From positions 1 through 6,880 of the forward strand of contig JASHSO010000212.1 in NCBI GenBank assembly GCA_030038715.1: 6,880 nt of DNA. The letters run 5' to 3'. Below the pieces are notes generated by a model that had not been told where the DNA came from, did no database searches, and worked only from the letters and a program-made list of their open reading frames with translations. The translations under genes and the position numbers were made by a program. This document shows, one piece after another, positions 1-6,130 of this stretch (within the stretch, counting starts at the first letter, position 1; every line of letters begins with the position of its first letter). This DNA is from Streptosporangiaceae bacterium. GTDB taxonomy: Bacteria > Actinomycetota > Actinomycetes > Streptosporangiales > Streptosporangiaceae.

Positions 1-1
1 C

Positions 2-631
2 ATGTCGACGGCGGTGGTGACAGTCGACCGGATCACGACGTACAAGGAGATCGCCGCGCTGCTCGTCGAGCACGAGATCAGCGGAGTGCCGGTCCTCACG
101 CTCGGCCGCCACGTCGCCGGAGTGGTGACCGAGGCCGACCTGATCGCCGCCAAGGACAAGCAGGCCGCAAGCCGGAGGACCTGGACGGGCATGCTGCAGC
201 ACGGCAGCGACCGCAGCAGGCACCGGAGGCTCACCGCCGAGAGGCTGATGAGCGCGCCCGCGGTGACTATCCACCCCGACGCGACTATTGCCGCGGCCGT
301 GCAGACGATGACCCGCCACCACGTGAAGCTGCTTCCCGTCGTCGATCGGGATGCGACACTCATCGGCATCGTCAGCCGCCGCGACCTTCTCGGCGTGTTC
401 CTGGTCGCGGACTCGGAGATAGCACGTCAGGTGCGCGAGCTGCTGGCCGAGGTCGTCCCCGAGGATCCGGCCGCGATTACCGTCGCGGTACGCGGCGGCA
501 TCGTGACGCTCACGGGCCAGCCGACGGCGGAGGCCCGGCACGGCGCGCTCGCAGCGGCGATCGACCTGGCATGGGACATCGATGGGGTCGTGGACATCAT
601 CGATCACACAGCCACCCCGCAGCCAGCATGA
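2..631 (+). CDS. CBS-CBS-BON domain protein, 5' end probably cut by window edge
   Basis: Probable cytoplasmic nucleotide-sensing protein. Two CBS motifs are visible, at about residues 1-50 (ISGVPVL...GVVTEADLI) and 79-133 (LMSAPAVTI...LLPVVDRD...GIVSRRDLLGVF). A BON domain follows at about 139-203 (VRGGIVTLTG...DIDGVVDIIDH). CBS pairs typically bind AMP, ATP or related adenosyl ligands; the BON partner suggests binding of another surface or ligand, but no enzymatic function can be read. The ATG at base 2 aligns with the internal Met of the DVMTT motif in the paralogue at 6131-6772 (Met9 there), so about 8-10 N-terminal codons probably lie left of the window. The stop is TGA at 629-631. The CBS half resembles hypoxic response protein 1 (Rv2626c) of M. 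tuberculosis, which has no BON domain. The family call is firm; the ligand is unknown. Confidence 0.9.
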   Translation: MSTAVVTVDRITTYKEIAALLVEHEISGVPVLTLGRHVAGVVTEADLIAAKDKQAASRRTWTGMLQHGSDRSRHRRLTAERLMSAPAVTIHPDATIAAAVQTMTRHHVKLLPVVDRDATLIGIVSRRDLLGVFLVADSEIARQVRELLAEVVPEDPAAITVAVRGGIVTLTGQPTAEARHGALAAAIDLAWDIDGVVDIIDHTATPQPA

Positions 632-691
632 CCAGCCAGCCGACGCCGTGAAGCCCAAGAGAAGCCCGACGGCAAGCTAGGCGTTGGCTCG

Positions 692-706
692 CCTCGAGCG
701 ACGAGG
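692..706 (+). other. small stem-loop downstream of the first CBS-BON gene
   Basis: CCTCG and CGAGG form a perfect 5-base stem around a 5-base loop, about 60 bases after the CBS-BON stop. A perfect 12-base palindrome (CCTGCGCGCAGG, 712-723) follows closely. There is no T-run, so this is not a classical intrinsic terminator. It may weakly separate the CBS-BON transcript from the GH65 gene, or be chance in GC-rich DNA. Confidence 0.25.
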
Positions 707-727
707 TGGTCCCTGCGCGCAGGCAGG

Positions 728-747
728 TCCGGGCCTAAAGTGAGCAA
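728..747 (+). promoter_or_regulatory. DosR/DevR-box-like sequence upstream of GH65 gene
   Basis: Compared with the mycobacterial consensus TTSGGGACTWWAGTCCCSAA, this 20-mer (TCCGGGCCTAAAGTGAGCAA) matches at 15 positions by my count. The left half, centre and outer AA are intact, but the right-hand CCC is lost. Its GGGCCTAAAG shares 8 of 10 bases with GGGCCCAACG in the box at 5388-5407. It lies 39 bases before the GH65 start. TAAAGT (736-741) inside it could instead be a -10 hexamer, so an ordinary promoter is the main alternative. A DosR-family activator is inferred, not seen. Confidence 0.4.
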
Positions 748-786
748 CGTGCGGGGTGACATCGTTTCCGATTTCGGCAGCAGGCG

Positions 787-3171
787 ATGATCAGTCATCC
801 CGCGTTCGCTGTGGAGCCGTGGCGCCTGCGCGAGACAAGCCTGGACCTCGACCTGCTGGCGCAGACCGAGTCGCTGTTCGCACTGTCCAACGGGCACGTA
901 GGGTGGCGCGGCAACCTGGACGAGGGCGAGCCGCACGGCCTGCCAGGCTCGTACCTCAACGGCGTCTACGAGCGCCGGCCGCTGCCATACGGCGAGGGAG
1001 GGTACGGCTTCCCGGAGTCCAGCCAGACGATCATCAACGTGACCAACGGCAAGCTGATGCGCCTGATGGTGGACGACGAGCCGTTCGACGTCCGGTACGG
1101 CCAGCTCCGTTCGCACGAGCGTGTGCTCGATTTCCGGGCCGGCACGCTCAGTCGCACGGCGGAGTGGGTGTCGCCCGCCGGGCGCGCGATCCGCGTCAGT
1201 TCCACCCGGCTGGTGTCACTTACGCAGCGCTCGATCGCCGCCATCTGGTACGAGGTCGAGCCGGTGGACGAGCCCGCTCAGTTCGTCGTCCAGTCCGAGC
1301 TCGTCGCGAACGAGCAGCTTCCGCAGGCCGGTCCCGACGATCCACGGGAAGCGGCAGTCCTGGAGGCACCGCTGCGCGCGGAGAGCCACGCGGCAAGCGC
1401 AGGCAAGGCGCTGCTGGTCCACCGCACCGGGCACAGCGGGCTCCGGCTGGCGGCGGCGATGCAGCACGTGGTCGACATGCCGGCCGGGGGCCGTCGGATG
1501 ACCGAAAGCTGGGACGACGTCGCCAGGTTCACCGCGTCGGTGGCGCTGCGGCCCGGCCAACGGCTCAGGCTCGTGAAGTTCGTCGGCTATAGCTGGTCGG
1601 GCACCAGGTCGCTGCCCGCGCTGCGGGACCAGGTCGAGGGTGCGCTTACCGCGGCGGTGCAGATCGGATGGGCGGGCCTGCTGGCCGAGCAGCAGGCGTT
1701 CCTCGATGACTTCTGGGCGCGCGCCGACGTCGAACTCGAGGGCGACCCGGAAGTACAGCAAGCCATCAGGTTCGGCGTCTTTCACGTCCTGCAGGCGGCA
1801 GCACGGGCGGAGACGCAGGCGATACCGGCTAAGGGGCTGACCGGGCCTGGCTATGACGGCCACGCCTTCTGGGACACCGAGATGTTCGTGCTGCCGCTGC
1901 TCAGCATTACTAGACCGCAAGCCGCTGCGGACGCGCTGCGCTGGCGGCACAGCACGCTGCCCCAGGCGACGCAGCGCGCGCGCCAGCTTGGCCTGCAGGG
2001 CGCAGCGTTCCCGTGGCGCACGATCAACGGCGAGGAGTGCTCGGGCTACTGGCCAGCCGGGACTGCCGCTTTCCACGTCAACGCTGACATCGCCGATGCC
2101 GTGATCCGGTATGTGGACGTAACCGGCGACGACGAGTTTGAGGCAGGCCCCGGCTTCGACTTGCTCGTGCAGACAGCCAGGCTCTGGCACTCCATCGGGC
2201 ACTACAACGGGCAGGGAAGCTTCCGCATCGACGGGGTCACCGGGCCAGACGAGTACAGCGCGCTGGCGGACAACAATGTCTACACAAACCTGATGGCGCA
2301 ACACAACCTTCGCGCCGCCGCCGACGCGGTGGACCGCCATCCCGAGCGCGCAACGGAACTGTCGGTCAGCGAATCTGAGCCCCCGGCGTGGCGCAAGGCC
2401 GCGGCTGCCATGGCCATCCCCTACGACCCCGAGCTTGGCGTACACCCGCAGGCAGACGACTTCACCAGGCACGAGGTGTGGGACTTTGCCGGGACAAAGA
2501 AGGCTCAGTATCCGCTGCTGCAGCATTTCACATATTTTGACCTGTATCGGAAGCAGGTATGTAAGCAAGCCGACCTGGTCCTGGCGATGCAGATGCGGCC
2601 CCATGCCTTCACCCCCGAGCAGAAGGCCAGGAATTTCGCCTACTACGAGCGGCTGACCGTTCGTGACTCGTCGCTCTCCGCGGCAACCCAGGCCGTGCTG
2701 GCCGCCGAGGTCGGCCAGCTCGACTTGGCCTACGACTACCTCGCCGAGAGCGCCCTGATCGACCTGGAGGACTCCGAGCACAACGTCCGCGACGGGTTGC
2801 ATCTTGCCGCCCTGGCAGGTGGGTGGATCGCTGCGGTGGCAGGTCTCGGCGGCTTGCGCAGCAGGTTCAGCATGCTGACCTTCGCGCCCAGGCTGGCGCC
2901 TCCGCTTACCCGGCTGACCTTCACCATGAGCATCCGCGGTGATCCGATCAAAATCGAGGTCACCGGCACGGCCGCGACCTACACGCTGGAACACGGCGGT
3001 CCCTTCAAGATCAGCCACTACGGTGCAGCCTTCTCCTTGACGGCGGGCCAGCCGGTGAAGCTCGACATACCACCGGCTCAGTACGTGATCCGGGCCCGCC
3101 AGCCAGCCGGCCGTGCGCCCGCCCGGCGCACCACGCAACGCGCCCACGCGGTCCGCCCAGCACCCGGCTGA
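787..3171 (+). CDS. Glycoside hydrolase family 65 protein (maltose/trehalose/kojibiose phosphorylase type)
   Basis: Cytoplasmic enzyme expected to split an alpha-linked glucose disaccharide with phosphate, giving beta-glucose 1-phosphate. It has 794 residues, normal for the family. An N-terminal beta-sandwich (about 10-265, with LFALSNGHVGWRGNLDEGEP) leads to an (alpha/alpha)6 barrel (about 320-690) and a small C-terminal beta domain (about 695-770). Key residues fit maltose phosphorylase: W362-D363 (FWDTEMF), general acid E489 (VTGPDEYS), K593-Q594 (CKQAD), the DSSLS loop at 627-631 and H672 (RDGLHLA), the last two expected to hold phosphate. This favours a phosphorylase over a hydrolase. 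The substrate cannot be assigned. The tail after about 770 is Arg/Ala/Pro-rich. ATG 787 is the only ATG or GTG after an in-frame stop at 757-759 that keeps the conserved N-terminus; its ribosome site is weak (AGG, 2 bases away). No beta-phosphoglucomutase gene adjoins it here. It converges on the alcohol dehydrogenase with 12 bases between stops. Mycobacterial relatives include Rv3401 and the C-terminal part of Rv2006. Confidence 0.93.
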   Translation: MISHPAFAVEPWRLRETSLDLDLLAQTESLFALSNGHVGWRGNLDEGEPHGLPGSYLNGVYERRPLPYGEGGYGFPESSQTIINVTNGKLMRLMVDDEPFDVRYGQLRSHERVLDFRAGTLSRTAEWVSPAGRAIRVSSTRLVSLTQRSIAAIWYEVEPVDEPAQFVVQSELVANEQLPQAGPDDPREAAVLEAPLRAESHAASAGKALLVHRTGHSGLRLAAAMQHVVDMPAGGRRMTESWDDVARFTASVALRPGQRLRLVKFVGYSWSGTRSLPALRDQVEGALTAAVQIGWAGLLAEQQAFLDDFWARADVELEGDPEVQQAIRFGVFHVLQAAARAETQAIPAKGLTGPGYDGHAFWDTEMFVLPLLSITRPQAAADALRWRHSTLPQATQRARQLGLQGAAFPWRTINGEECSGYWPAGTAAFHVNADIADAVIRYVDVTGDDEFEAGPGFDLLVQTARLWHSIGHYNGQGSFRIDGVTGPDEYSALADNNVYTNLMAQHNLRAAADAVDRHPERATELSVSESEPPAWRKAAAAMAIPYDPELGVHPQADDFTRHEVWDFAGTKKAQYPLLQHFTYFDLYRKQVCKQADLVLAMQMRPHAFTPEQKARNFAYYERLTVRDSSLSAATQAVLAAEVGQLDLAYDYLAESALIDLEDSEHNVRDGLHLAALAGGWIAAVAGLGGLRSRFSMLTFAPRLAPPLTRLTFTMSIRGDPIKIEVTGTAATYTLEHGGPFKISHYGAAFSLTAGQPVKLDIPPAQYVIRARQPAGRAPARRTTQRAHAVRPAPG

Positions 3172-3183
3172 TCCACGGTGCCG

Positions 3184-4182
3184 TCAGTTGTGCAGGACCG
3201 CGGCTCCGCTGAACCGGCCGTGCGCCAGATCGGCAAGTGCCTGCGGCGCGCTCGCCATCGGATATGCGACGGTCGTGGGCTGGATGCCGAACCTCGCCGC
3301 TAGCGCCAGGAACTCCGCCCCGTCCCCGCGGGTGTTAGCCGTGACGCTGCGGACCTGCCGCTCCTGGAACAGCTCGTCGGCGTAGTTGATCACCGGAATG
3401 TCCGAGAGCCAGATCCCGGCAATGGCCAGCGTCCCGCCACGGTCGAGTGCTCGCAGTGCCACCGGTACGAGCTCACCGGCGGGAGCGAACAGGATCGCGC
3501 CATCCAGCGGCTCGGGCGGAGCGTCCGCTGCTTCACCCACCGAGTCGGCGCCGAGTTCCGCGGCGAGCTTGCGGTTACCCTCGCCGCGGGTCAGCACGTG
3601 TACCCGCATGCCTTGGTGCAGCGCGATCTGCGCGGTGATGTGGGCGCTGCCGCCGAAGCCGTAGATGCCAAGTCGCCCGCCCGGCGGCACGGCGGCGCGC
3701 TGCAGCGCCCGGTAGCCGATGATGCCCGCGCAGAGCAACGGTGCGGCATGCTCGTCGTCGAGCGACTCGGGCAGCCGGTAGGCGTAGCCCTCCGCTGCGA
3801 GGCAGGCATCGGCATAGCCTCCGTCGACATCCCAGCCGGTAAAGCGCGGCTGCAAGCACAGGTTCTCCGCGCCGCGGCGGCATAGAGCACAGGTTCCGTC
3901 GGTGTGCGCCAGCCAGGGAACGCCGACCCGGTCACCCACGGCGAACCTGGTCGCACCCTCCCCCAGCGCGTCGACATGACCGACGATCTCGTGGCCGACC
4001 GTGACGCCCTGCCGCTTCGGCGGCAGGTCACCCTCGGCCAGGTGCAGGTCGGTGCGGCAGACGCCGCAGCAGCTGATGCGGATCCGCACCTGTCCGGCCC
4101 CCGGCTGCGGCTCATCGCGCTCGACCCGCCGCAGCGGGCCGACATCGATAGGCATGACCTGGCTCACGACCCATGCCCGCAT
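3184..4182 (-). CDS. Zinc-dependent alcohol dehydrogenase (MDR superfamily)
   Basis: Medium-chain dehydrogenase of 332 residues, interconverting an alcohol and an aldehyde or ketone with a nicotinamide cofactor. Catalytic zinc ligands are C42 (CGVCRTDLH), H64-E65 (VGHEIVG) and C151 (LLCAGIIGYRAL). The cofactor loop GFGGSAH spans 175-181. The residues after the second Rossmann strand (VLTRGEGNRK) lack the acidic residue typical of NAD specificity, so NADP(H) use is possible (inference). The structural zinc lobe reads DGTCALCRRGAENLC: C98, C101 and C109 are present, but the first ligand position is D95 instead of Cys. It resembles the actinobacterial AdhA type (Rv1862). The start at 4182 follows a strong ribosome site. 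It lies 26 bases downstream of the Acg-type gene, probably in the same operon, so it may draw on a shared redox pool. The substrate is unknown. Confidence 0.93.
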   Translation of the reverse strand: MRAWVVSQVMPIDVGPLRRVERDEPQPGAGQVRIRISCCGVCRTDLHLAEGDLPPKRQGVTVGHEIVGHVDALGEGATRFAVGDRVGVPWLAHTDGTCALCRRGAENLCLQPRFTGWDVDGGYADACLAAEGYAYRLPESLDDEHAAPLLCAGIIGYRALQRAAVPPGGRLGIYGFGGSAHITAQIALHQGMRVHVLTRGEGNRKLAAELGADSVGEAADAPPEPLDGAILFAPAGELVPVALRALDRGGTLAIAGIWLSDIPVINYADELFQERQVRSVTANTRGDGAEFLALAARFGIQPTTVAYPMASAPQALADLAHGRFSGAAVLHN

Positions 4183-4185
4183 CTG

Positions 4186-4192
4186 TCCTCCT
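4186..4192 (-). promoter_or_regulatory. Ribosome binding site of the alcohol dehydrogenase
   Basis: On the minus strand AGGAGGA stands 3 bases before ATG 4182. It is nearly a full match to the anti-Shine-Dalgarno complement, fixes the start codon, and indicates independent initiation within the Acg-ADH transcript. Confidence 0.75.
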
Positions 4193-4208
4193 GGCGTGTC
4201 TAGCGCCG

Positions 4209-5342
4209 TCAGTCGGCCATGACGTCACCCTGCGACCGCCGACCGGTCGCCGGGGCCGAATTCGCCCTGCCGAGCTGCAGCAGCATCTGCGGTACCCCGG
4301 TGAGTCCGAGCAGCGCGCGCACCTGGTCGCGGTGACGCGCGGACTCCAGCGGCTGTGACTGCAGCCGCGCGAACACCCACCGCGTCGCAGCGTGCACCAG
4401 CAGCCGATGCAATGCCTGGCCAGCCCGAACCCAGTCGGCGGCTGTGTCGCCCGCTGTGGCCAGCACTGCGGTCATCGAAGGCGGCATGCCGCCGGCCTGC
4501 TCGGTGCCCGGCAGGCCGAAGTCGCGCTGCGGCAGGCTGTCGTGCGCGTTGCAGCCTTCCTGCCGGGGCAGCGGAACGCCGTGCTGAGCGGCTGCCAGGT
4601 CCGATCCTTCCAGCCTAGCCTCGGCGGGCACGCCGTCGCCCCGGTGGCTTCCGGCTGGCACAACCCAGCACCGGAGCTCGGCAGCAATCTGTGCACTGCG
4701 CCGCTGCTCGGCTGCCGCCGCCGACACCAGGACGGCCAAGTCGCCTACCAAAACCGGGTCCTCGATCAGAACAAGCTCGCAGCCTTCGGCCGCGGCGTCC
4801 AGCGTCAGCAAGGCAAAAAGCCGGGAAGGCACTTCGCCGCCCGTGAACGGACCGCGATGGGTGTGCCGGTGTGGCACCGCCGCGAGCAACTCGGCCTCGT
4901 CCCGGGTAGTGGCCGCGCGGCCAATGGGGCGAACCCGGGCGATCAGGGACGGCGCGGCCGCGTCCGGCAGCACGTCGACGCCGGGAATATAGCCGAGCCT
5001 GCGCAGGCCGAGCCGCAGCCCGAACAGCGCGGCCCCGCAACTGATCGTCAGTTCCCGGCCCGCCGGGTCCACGTGCCGCAGCAGCCTGCTGGTGTCAGCG
5101 ACCAGCTCGATCACGTTGCCTCGGACCTTGAACTTCCATGGCTGGGTGTTGTGCAGCGAGGGCGCGCGGCCCGCGACGGACACCACGAAGGCCACGTCGT
5201 CGAGGCTCAGCGGCAGGGCGGCCGGAGCGGCTGCCGGGTCAACGGCCCCATGCACGACTAATCCCCCCAGATCGGTCACGGTCGCGGCGACGGTACCGTC
5301 TCTTCTTGCCTGGCCAAGTTCGATGCCTGCAGTTGAGGCCAT
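4209..5342 (-). CDS. Acg-family nitroreductase-fold flavoprotein
   Basis: FMN-binding protein of the Acg family (M. tuberculosis Rv2032, Rv3127, Rv3131), a hallmark of DosR regulons. Diagnostic stretches are GRAPSLHNTQPW at 58-69, SCGAALFGLRLGLR from 101 and RHTHRGPF at 159-166, with a C-terminal DWVRAGQALHRLLVHA and PQMLLQLG. Members fold like two nitroreductase halves in one chain with a lid over the flavin; Acg itself is not a typical nitroreductase, so flavin storage or another redox role is possible. The protein has 377 residues against about 330 in the family. The excess is mostly an Ala/Val-rich leader of about 45 residues before LSLDDVAFVVSVAGRAPS. ATG 5342 is supported by a good ribosome site and an in-frame stop just upstream. 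It would be the first gene of a leftward operon with the alcohol dehydrogenase, and it diverges from the HTH-PPOX gene. Confidence 0.88.
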   Translation of the reverse strand: MASTAGIELGQARRDGTVAATVTDLGGLVVHGAVDPAAAPAALPLSLDDVAFVVSVAGRAPSLHNTQPWKFKVRGNVIELVADTSRLLRHVDPAGRELTISCGAALFGLRLGLRRLGYIPGVDVLPDAAAPSLIARVRPIGRAATTRDEAELLAAVPHRHTHRGPFTGGEVPSRLFALLTLDAAAEGCELVLIEDPVLVGDLAVLVSAAAAEQRRSAQIAAELRCWVVPAGSHRGDGVPAEARLEGSDLAAAQHGVPLPRQEGCNAHDSLPQRDFGLPGTEQAGGMPPSMTAVLATAGDTAADWVRAGQALHRLLVHAATRWVFARLQSQPLESARHRDQVRALLGLTGVPQMLLQLGRANSAPATGRRSQGDVMAD

Positions 5343-5347
5343 GGTGC

Positions 5348-5359
5348 ATCACCCCTCCT
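5348..5359 (-). promoter_or_regulatory. Ribosome binding site of the Acg-type gene
   Basis: The minus strand reads AGGAGGGGTGAT, a long complement to the 16S 3' end, ending 5 bases before ATG 5342. This supports the long form with the N-terminal extension over a later internal start. Confidence 0.65.
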
Positions 5360-5387
5360 GCAGGTTCGGCGAGGCCCGGCCCGGTCA

Positions 5388-5407
5388 ACAGGGCCCAACG
5401 GCCCTTC
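5388..5407. promoter_or_regulatory. DosR/DevR-box-like inverted repeat in divergent promoter region
   Basis: A perfect inverted repeat, AGGGCC-CAAC-GGCCCT (5390-5405), sits between the divergent Acg-type and HTH-PPOX genes. GGG and CCC are spaced exactly as in TTSGGGACTWWAGTCCCSAA, and the central AA plus the inner C and G also fit; the outer arms do not. Its centre (5397.5) is 42.5 bases before position 5440, the start point predicted from the -10-like TAGAGT, a usual place for a class II activator site. For the leftward gene I see TTGACC (5388-5383) but no convincing -10. A DosR/OsdR-type response regulator is the inferred binder. Confidence 0.55.
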
Positions 5408-5426
5408 CCCGGCGGACCGATGTCCG

Positions 5427-5432
5427 TAGAGT
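5427..5432 (+). promoter_or_regulatory. Candidate -10 hexamer of the HTH-PPOX gene
   Basis: TAGAGT matches TATAAT at 4 of 6 positions, including the key first T, second A and last T. It ends 7 bases before GTG 5440, so transcription could begin on that codon (leaderless) or 12 bases before ATG 5452. No good -35 is present, as expected for an activator-dependent promoter. Confidence 0.4.
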
Positions 5433-5451
5433 TGGCTGCGTGGAAGCAAGC

Positions 5452-6117
5452 ATGGGCAGCGATGCGCCCATCGGCGCCAGCGATCTAGGCAGGCGTGTCA
5501 CCGAGCAGCGCGAGCGGTCCGGACTCAGCCGCGCAGAAGTCGCCGACCGGGCCGGCATGTCACCGGAGTACCTGACTTACCTGGAAACCACGCCCGCCCC
5601 CAACCCGACGCAGGCGACGCTGACGCGGCTGGCAGCCGCCCTCGACGTGTCTCGCGAGGACCTGTCGGGTGCGGCGGTCAGCCTGCCCCCGGGCCAGCGC
5701 GAGGCGGCCAAAAACCCCGTTCTGGAAGACCTGACGACCAAGGAGTGCCTGACCTACGTGGCAGGCGGTGGCGTCGGCCGCTTCCTCTTCGTCGACCCGG
5801 ACCGGGGCCCCATGGCAATTCCGGTGAACTACCGCATGGAGGGCGACGACGTCGTTTTCCGCACTGCCAGTGACAGCATCGTCGCCGATGCCGTTCACCA
5901 GCACCACGTGTCGTTCGACGTCGACCATCTCGACGACGCGCTGAGCGAAGGCTGGAGCGTGCTGATATCGGGCCACGCCAGCATCATCACCGACGCTGCC
6001 GGGCTGAAGCGGGCCAGGGCGCTTGGCATTGACCCCTGGGCCGGCGGCGGCCTCGACACTTACGTCCGGCTCGTGCCGAGCCAGATTAGCGGCCGTCGCA
6101 TCCGCGTCACCGGATAG
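5452..6117 (+). CDS. HTH (XRE-type) fused to pyridoxamine 5'-phosphate oxidase-like split barrel
   Basis: A 221-residue fusion. Residues about 12-68 form an XRE/Cro-type helix-turn-helix (LGRRVTEQRERSGLSRAEVA, AGMSPEYLTYLE, LTRLAAALDV). Residues about 88-218 form a PPOX-like flavin or F420-binding split barrel (KECLTYVAGGGVGRFLFVD, MAIPVNYRMEGDDVVFRT, GWSVLISGHASII, PWAGGGLDTYVRLVP, ISGRRIRVTG). It could be a redox- or cofactor-responsive DNA-binding protein, or an oxidoreductase with a vestigial HTH; neither can be decided from sequence. Two starts are plausible: ATG 5452 with GGAAG 5 bases upstream, used here, or GTG 5440, which would be leaderless and add four residues. The frame stays open further upstream to an ATG at 5092, but that stretch is antisense to the Acg gene and not family-like. 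Rv3129, a DosR-regulon split-barrel protein, may be a loose counterpart. Confidence 0.88.
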   Translation: MGSDAPIGASDLGRRVTEQRERSGLSRAEVADRAGMSPEYLTYLETTPAPNPTQATLTRLAAALDVSREDLSGAAVSLPPGQREAAKNPVLEDLTTKECLTYVAGGGVGRFLFVDPDRGPMAIPVNYRMEGDDVVFRTASDSIVADAVHQHHVSFDVDHLDDALSEGWSVLISGHASIITDAAGLKRARALGIDPWAGGGLDTYVRLVPSQISGRRIRVTG

Positions 6118-6130
6118 CCGGGCTGGAAGA

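Noticed and set aside
604..1592. Other frames overlapping the start of GH65 on both strands
   Set aside because: They overlap conserved GH65 N-terminal coding sequence and encode Arg/Ala-rich products typical of shifted frames.
1216..3147. 643-codon open frame antisense to the GH65 gene
   Set aside because: It mirrors a strongly conserved GH65 coding frame, its translation shows no recognisable family, and long antisense frames are expected in DNA of this GC content.
3172..3183. Bidirectional terminator between GH65 and the alcohol dehydrogenase
   Set aside because: The 12-base gap holds no usable stem or T-run; termination here cannot be supported from sequence.
4232..4250. GCGACC/GGTCGC inverted repeat as a terminator
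   Set aside because: It lies inside the 3' coding end of the Acg-type gene, has no T-run, and the downstream dehydrogenase is probably co-transcribed.
4392..5261. 289-codon open frame antisense to the Acg-type gene
   Set aside because: The Acg frame has clear FMN motifs and a ribosome site; the antisense product is low-complexity and lacks a supported start.
5092..5451. N-terminal extension of the HTH-PPOX frame to ATG 5092
   Set aside because: The added 120 codons overlap the Acg gene antisense and its promoter region, and resemble no known domain; starts at 5440 or 5452 fit the family.
6118..6130. Bidirectional terminator between HTH-PPOX and CBS-BON
   Set aside because: Only a 4-base GGAA/TTCC match is present near the stop codons, too short to support a call.
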